Notes: generated from the sequence alone by a model not told the origin. DNA of 64,000 nt from Microbacterium sp. EYE_78 (GCF_023149035.1 NZ_JAHXMY010000002.1:930001-994000); one strand, 5' to 3'. Positions 1 to 10,712 are shown, counted from the first letter of the stretch. Numbers and translations are program-made.

Positions 1-1
1 C

Positions 2-34
2 ATCCTCGATTCCAAGGTGGTTGAAGAAGAGTGA
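2..34 (+). CDS. C-terminal tail of an upstream gene (partial)
   Basis: An open frame enters from the left edge and encodes ILDFQGVEEE before a TGA at 32-34. That stop overlaps the GTG start of the next gene in a GTGA arrangement, the usual sign of translational coupling in this genome. Only ten residues are visible, so neither family nor function can be assigned. Confidence 0.35.
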   Translation: MLDSKVVEEE

Positions 35-963
35 GCACCCCCGCTCCCGGCGCCGTCATGCGCGGTGCCGTCGACCTGTCATCGCTGCGCAACCGTCCCT
101 CGCCGGCGGAGGCCGCGGCCCCACCCGTCACAGGCGACGTCAGCCGCCTCGTGTTCGACGTCACCGATGCCGATTTCGGCCAGGTGCTCGAGCTCTCGCG
201 CACCGTCCCCGTCGTGGTCGATCTGTGGGCGGAGTGGTGCGGCCCGTGCAAGCAGCTCAGCCCCGTGCTCGAGAAGCTGATCGTCGAGTTCGGCGGACGC
301 CTCGTCCTCGCGAAGGTCGACGTCGACGCGAACCCGCAGCTCGCCCAGAGCTTCCGGGCGCAGTCGATCCCGCTCGTCGTCGGTCTCGTGGCCGGCCAAC
401 CCGTGCAGCTGTTCACCGGAGCCGTTCCGGAGGCGCAGGTCCGTGAGGTCCTGACGCAGCTGCTGCAGCTCGCGGCCAACAACGGCGTCACCGGGTCGGT
501 ACCGACCGGAGCGGCGTCGGAGACCGAGGCGGACGGCGGTGAGCCGGAGCTCCCGCCGCTGCACCAGGCCGCGTACGACGCGATCGAGGCCGGCGACTAC
601 AACGCCGCCGCCGACGCCTATGAGCGCGCGCTCGCGGAGAACCCGCGCGACGAGGACGCGCGCGCAGGCCTTGGGCAGGTCCGTCTGCTCGGACGCGTGC
701 AGCATCTCGATCTGCAGGCAGCACGTGCTGCCGCGGCGGCGTCGCCGCGCGACATCGCCGCCCAGTTCGACGTCGCGGACCTCGACCTTGCGGGCGGTCA
801 CGTCGACGACGCGTTCGACCGTCTCCTCGAGCTGTTCTCCGCACTTCCTGCGGACGAGCGCGCCCCCGTCCGGGAGCGACTGCTGGAGCTGTTCGGGATC
901 GTCGGCGACGCCGACCCGCGGGTGCTCCGCGCGCGAGGGCGGCTCGCGAGTCTCCTGTTCTGA
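31..963 (+). CDS. Thioredoxin-domain/TPR protein, CnoX (YbbN)-like co-chaperone
   Basis: A 310-residue cytoplasmic protein. A thioredoxin fold occupies about residues 40-150, with the active site WCGPC at 69-73 and the cis-proline of SIPLVV at 114. The remaining ~160 residues are alanine-rich helical repeats of the TPR type (about 175-300). This architecture is that of YbbN/CnoX, which protects clients from over-oxidation and hands them to chaperones. Unlike E. coli CnoX, the CGPC pair is intact, so oxidoreductase activity is plausible. The GTG start at 31 overlaps the previous stop. A strong hairpin follows the stop codon. Confidence 0.85.
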   Translation: MSTPAPGAVMRGAVDLSSLRNRPSPAEAAAPPVTGDVSRLVFDVTDADFGQVLELSRTVPVVVDLWAEWCGPCKQLSPVLEKLIVEFGGRLVLAKVDVDANPQLAQSFRAQSIPLVVGLVAGQPVQLFTGAVPEAQVREVLTQLLQLAANNGVTGSVPTGAASETEADGGEPELPPLHQAAYDAIEAGDYNAAADAYERALAENPRDEDARAGLGQVRLLGRVQHLDLQAARAAAAASPRDIAAQFDVADLDLAGGHVDDAFDRLLELFSALPADERAPVRERLLELFGIVGDADPRVLRARGRLASLLF

Positions 964-980
964 CGACCTCGTCCTGACAC

Positions 981-1014
981 CACGAAGCCCCCGGCCGCGG
1001 CCGGGGGCTTCGTG
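981..1014. terminator. Bidirectional hairpin between the thioredoxin/TPR gene and glgB
   Basis: A perfect 14-bp inverted repeat (981-994 with 1001-1014) around a 6-nt loop lies between the convergent ends of the thioredoxin/TPR gene and glgB. No U-tract is needed to see it; GC-only stems are usual for actinobacterial terminators. Confidence 0.8.
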
Positions 1015-1029
1015 CATCGTGGGGGAGTG

Positions 1030-3171
1030 TCAGTCCTCCGCACGGTGGCGGAGCCACAGCACCCCGAGCGGGGGGAGGACGAGACGGGCGTTGCCCCCGG
1101 CATCCGTCGTGATGGCGCCGAAGTTGCCCACGCCCGAACCGCCGAACTCCTGCGCATCACTGTTGAGGATCTCGGACCACGCGCCCGGTGCGGGGAGCGT
1201 GATGTCGACGTCGTGCACGGGGTCGCCGCCGAAGTTGCACAGCACGACGACGGTGCCGCCGTCGTGGTCCCGCCGCGCGAAGCCCAGGACGTTGCTGTTG
1301 GGTCGGTGCGGCCAGACGCGCGAGAACGCGGCGCCGTCGGTGTCCCGAGACCAGAGCGGGGCTTCGGCGCGGTACGTGTGGTTGAGGGCGCCGACGAAGC
1401 GCTGCAGCTGCTGGTGGGCCGGCTGGTCCAGCATCCACCAGTCGAGACCGCGTCCTTCGGACCATTCGGACATCTGCCCGAACTCCTGGCCCATGAACAG
1501 CAGCTGCTTGCCCGGGTGTCCCCACATGTACGCGAGGAACGCACGCATGTTCGCCAGTTGCTGCCAGTGGTCGCCCGGCATCCGCGTGAACAGGGACCCC
1601 TTGCCGTGCACGACCTCGTCGTGACTGATCGGGAGGACGAAATTCTCACTGAAGGCGTAGACGAAGGAGAAGGAGAGCTCACCCTCGTGGTGCGCCCGGT
1701 ACAGCGGGTCGCGGCCGATGTAGACGAGCGAGTCGTTCATCCAGCCCATGTTCCACTTGAAGCCGAAGCCGAGGCCGCCCTGATCGGTGGGGGCGGTGAC
1801 GCCGGGGAAGCTCGTCGACTCCTCCGCGATCATCGCGACACCGGGATGCCGCTTGTAGGCCGTGGCGTTGACCTCCTGCAGGAAGCGGATCGCCTCGAGG
1901 TTCTCGCGGCCGCCGTGGACGTTCGGCTCCCACTGCCCCTCCTCGCGGGAGTAGTCGAGGTAGAGCATCGACGCCACGGCGTCGACGCGCAGCCCGTCGA
2001 CGTGGAACTCCTCGAACCAGTAGAGCGCGTTCGCGACGAGGAAGTTCCGGACCTCGTTGCGGCCGTAGTCGAAGATGTACGTCCCCCAGTCGCGGTGCTC
2101 GCCGCGGCGCGGATCGGGGTGCTCGTAGAGGGGCAGGCCGTCGAAGCGTGCGAGGGCGAAGGCATCCTTCGGGAAGTGCCCCGGCACCCAGTCCATGATG
2201 ACGCCGATGCCGGCCTGATGCAGACGGTCGATGAGGTGGCGCAGCTGGTCGGGCGTGCCGAAGCGGCTGGTGGGGGCGTAGTAGCCGGTGACCTGGTAGC
2301 CCCAGGACCCGCCGAAGGGGTGCTCCGCGAGCGGAAGGAACTCGACGTGGGTGAATCCCTGCTCGGTGACGTAGGCGACGAGCTCGTCGGCGACCTCGAC
2401 GTAGCCGAGTCCGGGGCGCCACGACCCCAGGTGCAGCTCGTACGTGGACATCGGCTTGTCGTGCGTGGATCCGGCGGAGCGCTCCGCGATCCAGTCGTCG
2501 TCGCCCCACGTGTACTCGCTGTGCGTGACGACGGATGCCGTCGCCGGCGGCACTTCCGCGCGGCGCGCCATGGGGTCGGCCTTCATGACCCACTCCCCGT
2601 GCGGGGTGAGGATCTCGAACTTGTACGCCGACCCGACGCCGATTCCGGGGACGAACAGCTCCCAGACGCCGCTCGAGCCGAGCGAACGCATGGCGTGCTG
2701 TGTGCCGTCCCAGCCGTTCAGGTCGCCGACCACGCGCACAGCGCGCGCATTCGGCGCCCACACGGCGAACGACACGCCGCTGACCGGTCCGTACGAGCGC
2801 ACGTGCGCACCCAGGACCGTCCAGAGCTGCTCGTGGCGGCCCTCGCGGATCAGGTGGAGGTCGACCTCGCCGAGCGTGGGGAGGTGCCGGTAGGGGTCGT
2901 CCACGCGGTAGTCGGGCGCGCCTTCGTACGTCGCGACGATGTCGTAGGCGGCCGGCTGCGCCGCTGCATCGCCCTCCCACACGCCGCTGCGGACGTGGCG
3001 CAGCTCGACCCGGCCCCCGTCGGCCAGGACGGCGGTCACGGTCTGCGCGAACGGACGCCGCGCACGGATCACCCAGCCGTCCTCGGTCCGGTGGGCGCCG
3101 AGGACGTCGTGGGGCGCGTGGTGGCGGCCCTCGCCCACGGCGTCGAGGATCGCGTCGTCGGGTCGGTTCAT
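1030..3171 (-). CDS. glgB: 1,4-alpha-glucan branching enzyme GlgB
   Basis: A 713-residue GH13 enzyme that introduces alpha-1,6 branches into glycogen-like glucan. An N-terminal domain and CBM48 precede the (beta/alpha)8 barrel. The catalytic residues are visible as nucleophile D397 in RVDAVASML and acid/base E450 in [10 protein letters not shown], close to E. coli D405 and E458. [11 protein letters not shown] marks the third conserved acid. The ATG at 3171 is chosen because the protein starts MNRPDDAI and overlaps the glgE stop by 4 nt (ATGA), so the two are probably co-translated. The frame is open further upstream, but that part is shadow sequence inside glgE. Confidence 0.95.
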   Translation of the reverse strand: MNRPDDAILDAVGEGRHHAPHDVLGAHRTEDGWVIRARRPFAQTVTAVLADGGRVELRHVRSGVWEGDAAAQPAAYDIVATYEGAPDYRVDDPYRHLPTLGEVDLHLIREGRHEQLWTVLGAHVRSYGPVSGVSFAVWAPNARAVRVVGDLNGWDGTQHAMRSLGSSGVWELFVPGIGVGSAYKFEILTPHGEWVMKADPMARRAEVPPATASVVTHSEYTWGDDDWIAERSAGSTHDKPMSTYELHLGSWRPGLGYVEVADELVAYVTEQGFTHVEFLPLAEHPFGGSWGYQVTGYYAPTSRFGTPDQLRHLIDRLHQAGIGVIMDWVPGHFPKDAFALARFDGLPLYEHPDPRRGEHRDWGTYIFDYGRNEVRNFLVANALYWFEEFHVDGLRVDAVASMLYLDYSREEGQWEPNVHGGRENLEAIRFLQEVNATAYKRHPGVAMIAEESTSFPGVTAPTDQGGLGFGFKWNMGWMNDSLVYIGRDPLYRAHHEGELSFSFVYAFSENFVLPISHDEVVHGKGSLFTRMPGDHWQQLANMRAFLAYMWGHPGKQLLFMGQEFGQMSEWSEGRGLDWWMLDQPAHQQLQRFVGALNHTYRAEAPLWSRDTDGAAFSRVWPHRPNSNVLGFARRDHDGGTVVVLCNFGGDPVHDVDITLPAPGAWSEILNSDAQEFGGSGVGNFGAITTDAGGNARLVLPPLGVLWLRHRAED

Positions 3172-5243
3172 GATCGTGCCTTCACGTGGAGGATGTGGAC
3201 GGGTTCGGCGAACGCGTCGAGACGGACGAAGTTGTGCTCGTTCCAGGTCCAGTGACCACCGGTGAGCAGGTCCTCGACGTCGTAGTCGTGGCCTCGCGGC
3301 AGTCCCCAGACGGCGGAGTCGATGTGGACCGTCGTCTCGCGCGCGGAATGGGGGTCGACGTTGACGACGACGATGATCGTGTCCGCTTCGCCGCTGGACG
3401 AGAGGGATGCCGGCAGGTGCTTCACGTACGCGAGGATCGCGTCGTCGTCGCTCCACTGCAGGTGGAGACCGCGCAGCTGACGCAGCGCGGGGTGCGCGCG
3501 CCGGATCTCGTTCAATCGCCGGAGGTAGGGCGCCAGCGAGTCGCCGGCGGCCTCGGCGCCGGCCCAGTCCCGGAACTTGTACTCGTACTTCTCGTTGTCG
3601 ATGTTCTCCTCGGAGCCCGGGCGCGCGACGTTCTCGAACAGCTCGTAACCCGCGTACACGCCGTAGCTGGCACCTGCGGTCGCCGCCAGCGCCGCGCGGA
3701 CCTTGTACGCGGGACGTCCGCCGAACTGCAGGTACTCCGTGAGGATGTCCGGGGTGTTGACGAAGAGGTTCGGCCGCATGTAATCGGCCGTCTCGTCGGA
3801 GATCCACGAGAAGAACTCCTCGAGCTCACTCTTCGTGTTGCGCCAGGTGAAGTACGAGTAGCTCTGCTGGAACCCGCTCTGGGCGAGTGCCTGGAGCGGG
3901 GCGGGGCGGGTGAACGCCTCGGCGAGGAAGACCACGTCGGGGTGCTCGGCGTTGACCGTGCGGATGAGCCACTCCCAGAACTGCAGCGGCTTCGTGTGGG
4001 GGTTGTCGACGCGGAAGATCTTCACGCCCTGTCGGATCCAGTGATGGACGACGCGGAGGACCTCCGCCCGGATGCCCTGGGGGTCGTTGTCGAAGTTGAC
4101 GGGGTAGATGTCCTGGTACTTCTTCGGCGGGTTCTCGGCGTACGCGATCGACCCGTCGGGCAGGGTCGTGAACCACTCCGGGTGCTCGGTGACCCAGGGG
4201 TGGTCCGGCGCCGCCTGCAGGGCGAGGTCCAACGCGATCTCGAGGCCCTGAGCGGATGCCGCGTCGACGAAGGCGCGGAAGTCCTCGAGGGTCCCGAGGT
4301 CGGGGTGCACGGCATCATGGCCACCGGCAGCGGACCCGATCGCCCACGGCGATCCGGGGTCCCCGGGCCCTGCGTCGAGCGTGTTGTTCGGGCCCTTGCG
4401 GTTGACCTCGCCGATGGGGTGGATCGGCGGCAGGTAGACGACGTCGAATCCCATGGCCGCCACTGCCGGAAGCCGGTTCGCAGCGGTGCGGAAGGTGCCG
4501 CTCCGGACGGTCCCGTCCTCTTCGCGGACCGCTCCCTCCGAACGGGGGAAGAATTCGTACCAGGCGCCGACACCCGCGCGCTCGCGTTCGACGAGCAGGG
4601 TCTGCTCCTCGTGCGCCGTCACCAGCGAGGCGAGGGGCCGGTCGCGGAAGAACGCCGCGATCCCGGGGTCACGGACCACGATGAGGGCGCCGTCGTCGTC
4701 GACGGACTCGTCCCGGAGCGAGCGGGATGCGGACAGCAGGGCGGTCTTCTGCTCGGCGGGCCGCGTCCGCTCGCCCGCGGCGGTCTCGAGGAGCCGGGCT
4801 CCCATCTCGCGCATGAGGATCGGGTCCACGCCGGCCTCGATCTTCAGCGCCGCGGCGTGCTGCCACGTCGCGTACTCGTCCGCGAAGGTCTCGAAGCGGA
4901 ACTTCCAGCTGCCCTGCTCCAGCGGCGCGACGGTCACCGACCAGCGGTCGAAGCCGTCGCCCAGGGGCGACAGGCGGTGCAGGGTCGTCTCGCCCGACGG
5001 CGACGTGAGCCGGAGGTGGACGCCGATGCGGTCGTGGCCCTCGCGGAAGGCGGCGACGGTGAACGGGACGGCTTCGCCGACGAAGGCGGACGGCGCGAAC
5101 CTCCCGCCCGGGACGCTCGGTCGGAAGCCTCCGATCGGAATGCGGCCATTGCGGACGCCCGGGTCTTTCCGGGTCGGCTTGATCGGCCGGGCCGGGATCT
5201 CTGCGGAACTGCGGACGGAAGCGGAGGAGATCGGAGTTGCCAC
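3168..5243 (-). CDS. glgE: Maltosyltransferase GlgE (maltose-1-phosphate dependent)
   Basis: A 691-residue GH13_3 enzyme that extends alpha-1,4-glucan from maltose-1-phosphate. The N-terminal beta domain holds the PIGGF/P region; the barrel carries [16 protein letters not shown], nucleophile D413 in [10 protein letters not shown] and acid/base E442 in FLAEAFTRP. The spacing agrees with characterised mycobacterial and Streptomyces GlgE. The GTG start at 5243 has TAGGTT exactly 6 nt before it, implying leaderless transcription. glgB follows with a 4-nt overlap. TreS and maltokinase, the usual suppliers of the donor, are not in this window. Confidence 0.93.
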   Translation of the reverse strand: MATPISSASVRSSAEIPARPIKPTRKDPGVRNGRIPIGGFRPSVPGGRFAPSAFVGEAVPFTVAAFREGHDRIGVHLRLTSPSGETTLHRLSPLGDGFDRWSVTVAPLEQGSWKFRFETFADEYATWQHAAALKIEAGVDPILMREMGARLLETAAGERTRPAEQKTALLSASRSLRDESVDDDGALIVVRDPGIAAFFRDRPLASLVTAHEEQTLLVERERAGVGAWYEFFPRSEGAVREEDGTVRSGTFRTAANRLPAVAAMGFDVVYLPPIHPIGEVNRKGPNNTLDAGPGDPGSPWAIGSAAGGHDAVHPDLGTLEDFRAFVDAASAQGLEIALDLALQAAPDHPWVTEHPEWFTTLPDGSIAYAENPPKKYQDIYPVNFDNDPQGIRAEVLRVVHHWIRQGVKIFRVDNPHTKPLQFWEWLIRTVNAEHPDVVFLAEAFTRPAPLQALAQSGFQQSYSYFTWRNTKSELEEFFSWISDETADYMRPNLFVNTPDILTEYLQFGGRPAYKVRAALAATAGASYGVYAGYELFENVARPGSEENIDNEKYEYKFRDWAGAEAAGDSLAPYLRRLNEIRRAHPALRQLRGLHLQWSDDDAILAYVKHLPASLSSSGEADTIIVVVNVDPHSARETTVHIDSAVWGLPRGHDYDVEDLLTGGHWTWNEHNFVRLDAFAEPVHILHVKARS

Positions 5244-5249
5244 GCTCCG

Positions 5250-5255
5250 AACCTA
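5250..5255 (-). promoter_or_regulatory. -10 box of glgE (leaderless)
   Basis: TAGGTT on the minus strand, 6 nt upstream of the GTG start at 5243. Confidence 0.5.
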
Positions 5256-5288
5256 CCGGTGCGGCCATCCGCCCGGAACGGGCCTGGA

Positions 5289-7382
5289 TCAGTCCGCGCG
5301 GAACAGGTACATTGACGTGCCCTCGGCGCGGAACCCCTCCCCGGAGCGGAGCACGGGGCCGGCCGGTGCGGGGTCGTCCGTCGTGCTCGTCCACAGCGGT
5401 GTGTACTGCGAGACGCCCGCGAGATCGGGCAGCGTCACGTCGATCGGGCGCTCCCTGCCGTGGACGACCAGGAGCGTGCGGTTCGGCGCCTCCAGCTCGG
5501 GTGTCGATCGCGCGACGTACTGGAGGGTGCGGTGCGAGGGATCCGTCCAGCGATCGATGGACATCGTCTCCCCATGCTCGTCGTACCAGTCGATGACCGA
5601 CGCGCTCGGCACGACGCGGTCGGCGTCAGCGAATCGGACGGGACGCAGGGCAGGGTTCTCGCGCCGGATGCGGGTGAGGGCGGCGACATGATCGACGAGC
5701 TCCCGCTGCCAGTCCGCATGCTCCCAGTCGAGCCAGGTGAGAGGGGAGTCGTGGCAGTACGCGTTGTTGTTGCCGTCCTGGGTGCGGCCGGACTCGTCGC
5801 CGGCGGTGAGCATCGGCACGCCTGCCGAGAGCAGGAGCGTGCCGAGGAGGTTCCGCATCGCCTTCCGGCGGACGGCCAGTACGCCCCTGTCGTCCGTGGG
5901 ACCTTCCGCGCCGTGGTTGAACGACCGGTTCGTGTCCGCGCCGTCGCGGCCGTGCTCGCCGTTCGCGGCGTTGCGCTTGCTGTCGTACGACACCAGGTCG
6001 TGCAGGGTGAAGCCGTCATGCGCGGTCACGAAATTGATGCCGGCCAGCGGCCCTCGCTCGGCGGTGAACGTGTTGGCCGACCCCGCCAGGCGGCTGGCGA
6101 AGCCGCCGATGCCGACGGGCGTCACCTCGGCGCGACGGTCGTAATCGATGTCGCTCAACCAGAAGTTGCGCACCCGGTCGCGGTAGCGGTCGTTCCACTC
6201 GCTCCAGCCCGCGCCGAAAGCGCCGGTCTGCCAGCCACCCATGCCGACGTCCCACGGTTCGGCGATCATCTTCACGTCGGTCAGCGCGGGGTCCGTCGTG
6301 ATGGCGCGCAGAAGCGGGTGATCGGCGTCGAAGCCGTGCGCGGCATCCCGCCCCAGCACCGGCGCGAGGTCGAAGCGGAAGCCGTCGACCTGGACCTCAC
6401 GGGCCCAGTATCGGAGGGAGTCCAGGATGAGGCGGGCGACGGCATCCGTCGACGTGTCGACGCTGTTGCCGCACCCCGTCACGTCGATGTAGGTGCCGTC
6501 GTCCTGCTGGCGGTAGTACGAGCGGTTGTCGATGCCGCGGAAGCCGGAGCGGGGCTCGCCGAGACCCTGCTCGACCGTGTGGTTGTAGACGACGTCGAGG
6601 ATGACCTCGATCCCCGCCTCGTGGAGGAGCTTCACCATGCCCTTGAACTCGCGGAGGACCGCGCCCGGACCCTCGGCCTGCGCGGCGGCGGTCGCGTACG
6701 CCGCATGCGGGGCGAAGAAGCCGACGCTGTTGTATCCCCAGTAGTTCGTGAGGCCGAGGTGGAGCAGGCGGGGCTCGCTGGCGAAGGCGTGCACCGGCAG
6801 CAATTCGACCGCCGTGACGCCCAGACGCCGGTAGTGGTCGATCATCGCGGGGTGGGCCACGCCCGCGTACGTGCCGTGCAGGGCGGCGGGAACGCCCGGG
6901 TGCCGCTTCGTCAGTCCCTTCACATGCGCCTCGTAGATGACGGTGCGGTCCAGGGACGTGGCGGGCTTGGGGACGCCGCCCCAATCGAACCCGTCGTCGA
7001 CGACGACGGACCGCCAGGAATGCGCCGACGGGCTCACCAGCCCGCGCGCGTAGGGGTCGATGAGCAGCGTCGCAGGGTTGAAGGTCATGCCGGGGCCGTG
7101 CGGTCCGTCGACGCGGACGCTGTAGCGGCTGCCAGGACGCAGGGACGGTGTGGTCGCTTCCCAGACACCGCCCCCCACCTCGGCCAGCGGCACGGTCTCG
7201 ACGATCCAGTCGAGGTCGTCCTGATCGAACACGACGAGCTCGACGGCGCTCGCGTGAGCGGACCAGACGCGCAGGGTCCCCACCCCGTCCCGGACCCGGA
7301 CACCGAGGTCATCGAAGGCGGGGGAGAGCAGACCGGGGGAACCGGTCGCCGCGGGCATCGGGCCGGCCTCGGCGGAAGACAT
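5289..7382 (-). CDS. glgX: Glycogen debranching enzyme GlgX
   Basis: A 697-residue GH13_11 isoamylase-type enzyme that cleaves alpha-1,6 linkages in glucans. A CBM48 module (about residues 20-115) precedes the barrel. Catalytic signatures are VYNHTVEQ, DGFRFDLAPVLGRDA (nucleophile Asp), MIAEPWDVG (acid/base Glu) and NFVTAHDGFTLHDLV. ATG 7382 (MSSAEAG) is preferred over the longer in-frame start because TACTGT lies 7 nt upstream and the extra 16 residues are not family-like. It is divergent from the cysteine desulfurase and lies 45 nt upstream of glgE on the same strand. Confidence 0.93.
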   Translation of the reverse strand: MSSAEAGPMPAATGSPGLLSPAFDDLGVRVRDGVGTLRVWSAHASAVELVVFDQDDLDWIVETVPLAEVGGGVWEATTPSLRPGSRYSVRVDGPHGPGMTFNPATLLIDPYARGLVSPSAHSWRSVVVDDGFDWGGVPKPATSLDRTVIYEAHVKGLTKRHPGVPAALHGTYAGVAHPAMIDHYRRLGVTAVELLPVHAFASEPRLLHLGLTNYWGYNSVGFFAPHAAYATAAAQAEGPGAVLREFKGMVKLLHEAGIEVILDVVYNHTVEQGLGEPRSGFRGIDNRSYYRQQDDGTYIDVTGCGNSVDTSTDAVARLILDSLRYWAREVQVDGFRFDLAPVLGRDAAHGFDADHPLLRAITTDPALTDVKMIAEPWDVGMGGWQTGAFGAGWSEWNDRYRDRVRNFWLSDIDYDRRAEVTPVGIGGFASRLAGSANTFTAERGPLAGINFVTAHDGFTLHDLVSYDSKRNAANGEHGRDGADTNRSFNHGAEGPTDDRGVLAVRRKAMRNLLGTLLLSAGVPMLTAGDESGRTQDGNNNAYCHDSPLTWLDWEHADWQRELVDHVAALTRIRRENPALRPVRFADADRVVPSASVIDWYDEHGETMSIDRWTDPSHRTLQYVARSTPELEAPNRTLLVVHGRERPIDVTLPDLAGVSQYTPLWTSTTDDPAPAGPVLRSGEGFRAEGTSMYLFRAD

Positions 7383-7389
7383 GAGTTCT

Positions 7390-7395
7390 ACAGTA
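7390..7395 (-). promoter_or_regulatory. Candidate -10 box of glgX
   Basis: TACTGT on the minus strand, 7 nt before ATG 7382, fitting the leaderless pattern seen across the window. Confidence 0.4.
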
Positions 7396-7431
7396 GTGAG
7401 GACGGTTATGGCGACGATGAGAGGCCGGTGC

Positions 7432-8619
7432 ATGACGGTCTACCTCGATCACGCCGCATCCACCCCGCTGCGGGCGGAGGCCCGCGATGCGTGGCTCGCC
7501 GCGTCCGAGCTGACCGGCAACGCGTCGTCCGTCCATGCGGCGGGGCAAGCGCTGCGGCGGCTGCTCGAGGACTCCCGCGAACGCATCGCTGCCGTGCTCG
7601 GCTGCGATCCGATCGAGGTGATCCTGACCTCCGGGGGCACCGAGTCGGCGAACCTCGCGATCAAAGGCCTGTGGTGGGCGAGGGATGCCGCTGCCGCAGG
7701 CGTGATCGTCCTCCCGGACGGCGAGCACCACGCCACCCTCGACACGGTCGAGTGGCTCGCCTCCGCACAAGCGGCGCAGGTGCGGCACGTGCCCCTGACG
7801 GCCGACGGCGGGGTCGACGTCGACGCGTTCGCCGCCGCGCTGCCGGGCGCTGCCGTCGCGACCGCACTCGCCGCGAACAACGAGGTGGGCACGGTCTCGG
7901 CGGTGCAGGAGCTCGCTGCGGCGGCGATGGATGCGGCGGTGCCCCTCCACATCGATGCGGTGGGCGCCCTCCCGCACCTCGCGGTCGATTTCGCGGGCCT
8001 CCGCGGCGGCGGTTCGGCAGCGGGCGGCCTCGTCGCTCTCAGCATGTCGGGGCACAAGGTGGGCGCTCCCGTCGGGACGGGGGCACTCGTCGTCTCGCGG
8101 CATGCGCGTCTCGAGGCGGTGGTCCACGGCGGCGGACAGCAGCGGGGTCTCCGCTCCGGCACCCAGGACGTCGCCGGCGCCGCCGCCCTCGCAGCCGCGC
8201 TCGAGGCGACCGCACGCGACAGAGCCGCCGAGTCCGACCGGCTCGCCGCGCTCGCGGCACGGATGCGCGACGGCATCCGCTCGCTCGTCCCCACCGCGAC
8301 CTTCTTGGGAGCCCCGGCGTCGCGGCTTCCCGGCCACATCCACGTCCTGTTCCCCGACGCCCTCGGTGAGACGCTGCTGTTCCTGCTCGACCAGGCGGGG
8401 GTGCAGGTGTCGACGGGGTCGGCCTGCCAGGCGGGCATCGCCGAGCCCAGTCACGTGGTCCTCGCCCTCGGCTACGGGGCGCGCGAAGCCAGATCGGTGC
8501 TCCGGATCTCACTGGGTCGTACGACCGCCGCGGCCGACGTGGACGCCTTCCTCGCCGCGCTCCCCGAGGCACACGCCCGCGCGGCGGCGTCCAGCGCCCG
8601 TGCGGCGGCGCGCTCGTAG
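7432..8619 (+). CDS. Cysteine desulfurase, NifS/IscS family
   Basis: A 395-residue class V aminotransferase-fold PLP enzyme. It removes sulfur from cysteine as a persulfide, here probably for tRNA thiolation because mnmA follows at once. The PLP lysine is K209 in SGHKVG, H100 stacks on the cofactor, D175 sits in HIDAVGA, and the persulfide-forming cysteine is C332 in STGSAC. ATG 7432 (MTVYLDHAAS) follows GAGAGG at SD distance; in-frame upstream starts would add a non-conserved tail. Its TAG stop forms the first three bases of the mnmA -10 box. Confidence 0.92.
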   Translation: MTVYLDHAASTPLRAEARDAWLAASELTGNASSVHAAGQALRRLLEDSRERIAAVLGCDPIEVILTSGGTESANLAIKGLWWARDAAAAGVIVLPDGEHHATLDTVEWLASAQAAQVRHVPLTADGGVDVDAFAAALPGAAVATALAANNEVGTVSAVQELAAAAMDAAVPLHIDAVGALPHLAVDFAGLRGGGSAAGGLVALSMSGHKVGAPVGTGALVVSRHARLEAVVHGGGQQRGLRSGTQDVAGAAALAAALEATARDRAAESDRLAALAARMRDGIRSLVPTATFLGAPASRLPGHIHVLFPDALGETLLFLLDQAGVQVSTGSACQAGIAEPSHVVLALGYGAREARSVLRISLGRTTAAADVDAFLAALPEAHARAAASSARAAARS

Positions 8620-8622
8620 ACT
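8617..8622 (+). promoter_or_regulatory. -10 box of mnmA overlapping the previous stop codon
   Basis: TAGACT lies 6 nt before ATG 8629. Its TAG is the stop codon of the cysteine desulfurase gene. Confidence 0.5.
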
Positions 8623-8628
8623 GGTCCG

Positions 8629-9726
8629 ATGCGCATCCTGGCAGCCATGAGCGGCGGAGTGGACTCGGCCGTCGCCGCCGCCCGAGCCGTGGACGAGGGG
8701 CACGATGTCGTGGGCGTGCACCTCGCGCTGTCGCGCGCGGGCGGCACCCTCCGCACCGGCAGCCGGGGGTGCTGCACCATCGAGGACGCGATGGACGCGC
8801 GACGCGCGGCGGATCTCCTCGGCATCCCGTTCTACGTCTGGGACTTCTCGGAGCGGTTCCGTGACGACGTCATCGACGACTTCATCAGCGAGTACCGCGC
8901 CGGGCGCACCCCCAATCCCTGCATGCGCTGCAACGAGAAGATCAAGTTCGCCGCGCTCCTGGAGCGCGCGCTGGAACTCGGATTCGACGCCGTCTGCACC
9001 GGTCACTATGCGACGCTCGTCGACGGTCCCGACGGCCGCGAGCTGCACCGCGCGTCAGACGAGGCGAAGGACCAGTCCTACGTGCTCGGGGTGCTGACAG
9101 CCGAGCAGCTGACGCACACGTACTTCCCCTTGGGGACGACCCCCTCGAAGGCGGTCGTCCGCGCCGAGGCGGCGGAGCGCGGGCTGACCGTGGCCCAGAA
9201 GCCCGACAGTCACGACATCTGCTTCATCCCCGACGGCGACACGCGAGGGTGGCTGACGGAGAAGGTCGGGGCGGAGCAGGGACAGATCCTCGACCGCGAC
9301 GGTGCCGTCGTCGGGCGCCACGAGGGCGCTCACGCCTTCACGGTCGGCCAGCGTCGCGGCCTGCAACTCGGCGTCCCGGCTCCGGACGGCAAGCCGAGGT
9401 TCGTCCTGGAGGTGCGCCCCGTCACCAACACCGTCGTCGTGGGCCCGAAGGAGGCACTCGCGACGGCCGAGATCTCGGGGGAGCGGCACAGCTGGGCGGG
9501 CCGGGCTCCCGACACCGGCGCGTTCGCGTGCCACGCCCAGATCCGTGCGCACGCGGAGCCCGTCCCGGCGACCGCGACCTGGCAGGGCGGGACCGTGACC
9601 GTCGTCCCCGATGAGCCCTTCGACGGCGTCGCGCCGGGACAGACCGCCGTGCTCTACGACGGGACCCGCGTGGTGGGTCAGTTCACGATCGCGCGGACGG
9701 TGTCCGCGGTCCCCGTCGGCGCCTGA
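8629..9726 (+). CDS. mnmA: tRNA-specific 2-thiouridylase MnmA
   Basis: A 365-residue enzyme that thiolates U34 of the Lys, Glu and Gln tRNAs. The PP-loop SGGVDS is at residues 8-13, the catalytic cysteines are C98 (NPCMRC) and C198 (SHDICFI), and GHYAT is conserved. The upstream cysteine desulfurase is the likely sulfur source. The 3' end runs 44 nt into the convergent epimerase gene, so the two coding sequences share DNA in opposite orientation. Confidence 0.95.
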   Translation: MRILAAMSGGVDSAVAAARAVDEGHDVVGVHLALSRAGGTLRTGSRGCCTIEDAMDARRAADLLGIPFYVWDFSERFRDDVIDDFISEYRAGRTPNPCMRCNEKIKFAALLERALELGFDAVCTGHYATLVDGPDGRELHRASDEAKDQSYVLGVLTAEQLTHTYFPLGTTPSKAVVRAEAAERGLTVAQKPDSHDICFIPDGDTRGWLTEKVGAEQGQILDRDGAVVGRHEGAHAFTVGQRRGLQLGVPAPDGKPRFVLEVRPVTNTVVVGPKEALATAEISGERHSWAGRAPDTGAFACHAQIRAHAEPVPATATWQGGTVTVVPDEPFDGVAPGQTAVLYDGTRVVGQFTIARTVSAVPVGA

Positions 9727-10705
9727 GCGCCGGGGCCGCGTGCACGTCGCGCAGCGCGGTCTCCAGGTCTGTCCGTCGGAAGCGGAAGCCTGCCTCGGTC
9801 AGCCGCTCGGGCACGACCCAGCGGCTCTTGAGGATCAACTCGGGTTCGGTCCGCAGGACCCACATCGCCAGCTCGAGCATCCACCTCATCGACGGCAGAC
9901 CGATCGGCATCCCGACCACACGTCGAAGCGTTCGCATGAGGGTCCGGTTGTCCGTGGCGTCGGGGACGGCGACGTTCACCACGCCCGAGATGGCATCGTG
10001 GGCGATCAGGAAGCGGACGACGTCCAGGACGTCGTCGATGTGCACCCAGCTGAAGCGCTGCCGCCCACGGGTGCGGTGCCAGGGCGGGCGGGTCCCGGTC
10101 GGGTCGTCGCCGATGCCGCGGTACCGGTGGTGCGGCGGGGTCCAGCCGTCGTGCTGCGGCCCGCCGAGTCCGGTCCGTGCGAGGGTGAGCAGCATCCGCG
10201 TCGCGGGTCCATCGCCCACGACGATCGCCAGTCGCAGCGCGACACGCCGCGTCGCCGGCAGCTCGCCCGAGAAGAACTCCCGCTCCCACGACCGGGCGAC
10301 GTCGACGGAGAACCCGGTACCCAGCTCGCCGCCACGCTCGGTGTTCGCGCGGTCCATCGCGTGCCGGTAGATCGTCGCGGTCGACGAGTTGAGCCACACG
10401 GGTGGCGGGGTGGTCGCGGCGGCGACGGCGGAGCGGAGCTGCGCGGTCGTCTCGACCCGCGACCGGAGGATCTCATCCCGGTTCGCATCGGTGTACCGGC
10501 AGTCGACGGACGTGCCCGCGAGGTTCACGAGCAGCGCTGCGCCGTCGACGGCGGCTGCCAGCGCGGCGGTGTCGCCCCACCGGACGGCACCCGTCCGCCC
10601 GACCGGGGTGACGTCGTATCCGTCTTCGGTGAGCGCGGCGACGAGCGCCTCGCCGATGAAGCCGCCGGCGCCGGCGACGACGGCCCGGGGGCGGGAGATC
10701 GGCAT
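9683..10705 (-). CDS. TIGR01777-family sugar epimerase-like SDR protein
   Basis: A 340-residue extended short-chain dehydrogenase with the Rossmann motif GAGGFIG near the N-terminus. The C-terminal DUF1731 signature ([12 protein letters not shown]) defines family TIGR01777. The substrate of this family is unknown. ATG 10705 ([10 protein letters not shown]) is taken because TAGCGT lies 7 nt upstream; the longer open frame is shadow of the divergent gene. The last 44 nt overlap the 3' end of mnmA. A partner DUF4166 gene starts 26 nt away in the opposite direction, and such proteins often co-occur. Confidence 0.85.
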   Translation of the reverse strand: MPISRPRAVVAGAGGFIGEALVAALTEDGYDVTPVGRTGAVRWGDTAALAAAVDGAALLVNLAGTSVDCRYTDANRDEILRSRVETTAQLRSAVAAATTPPPVWLNSSTATIYRHAMDRANTERGGELGTGFSVDVARSWEREFFSGELPATRRVALRLAIVVGDGPATRMLLTLARTGLGGPQHDGWTPPHHRYRGIGDDPTGTRPPWHRTRGRQRFSWVHIDDVLDVVRFLIAHDAISGVVNVAVPDATDNRTLMRTLRRVVGMPIGLPSMRWMLELAMWVLRTEPELILKSRWVVPERLTEAGFRFRRTDLETALRDVHAAPALRRRRGPRTPSARS

Positions 10706-10712
10706 GGCTCCG

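Noticed and set aside
1012..3255. Plus-strand open frame of 747 codons across glgB
   Set aside because: It is antisense to an unambiguous GlgB with catalytic residues. Its composition (Arg, Val, Asp and Glu runs) is that of GC-rich shadow frames.
5460..8369. Plus-strand frame of 969 codons over glgX and the cysteine desulfurase
   Set aside because: It crosses a promoter region and two well-supported genes; no domain is visible.
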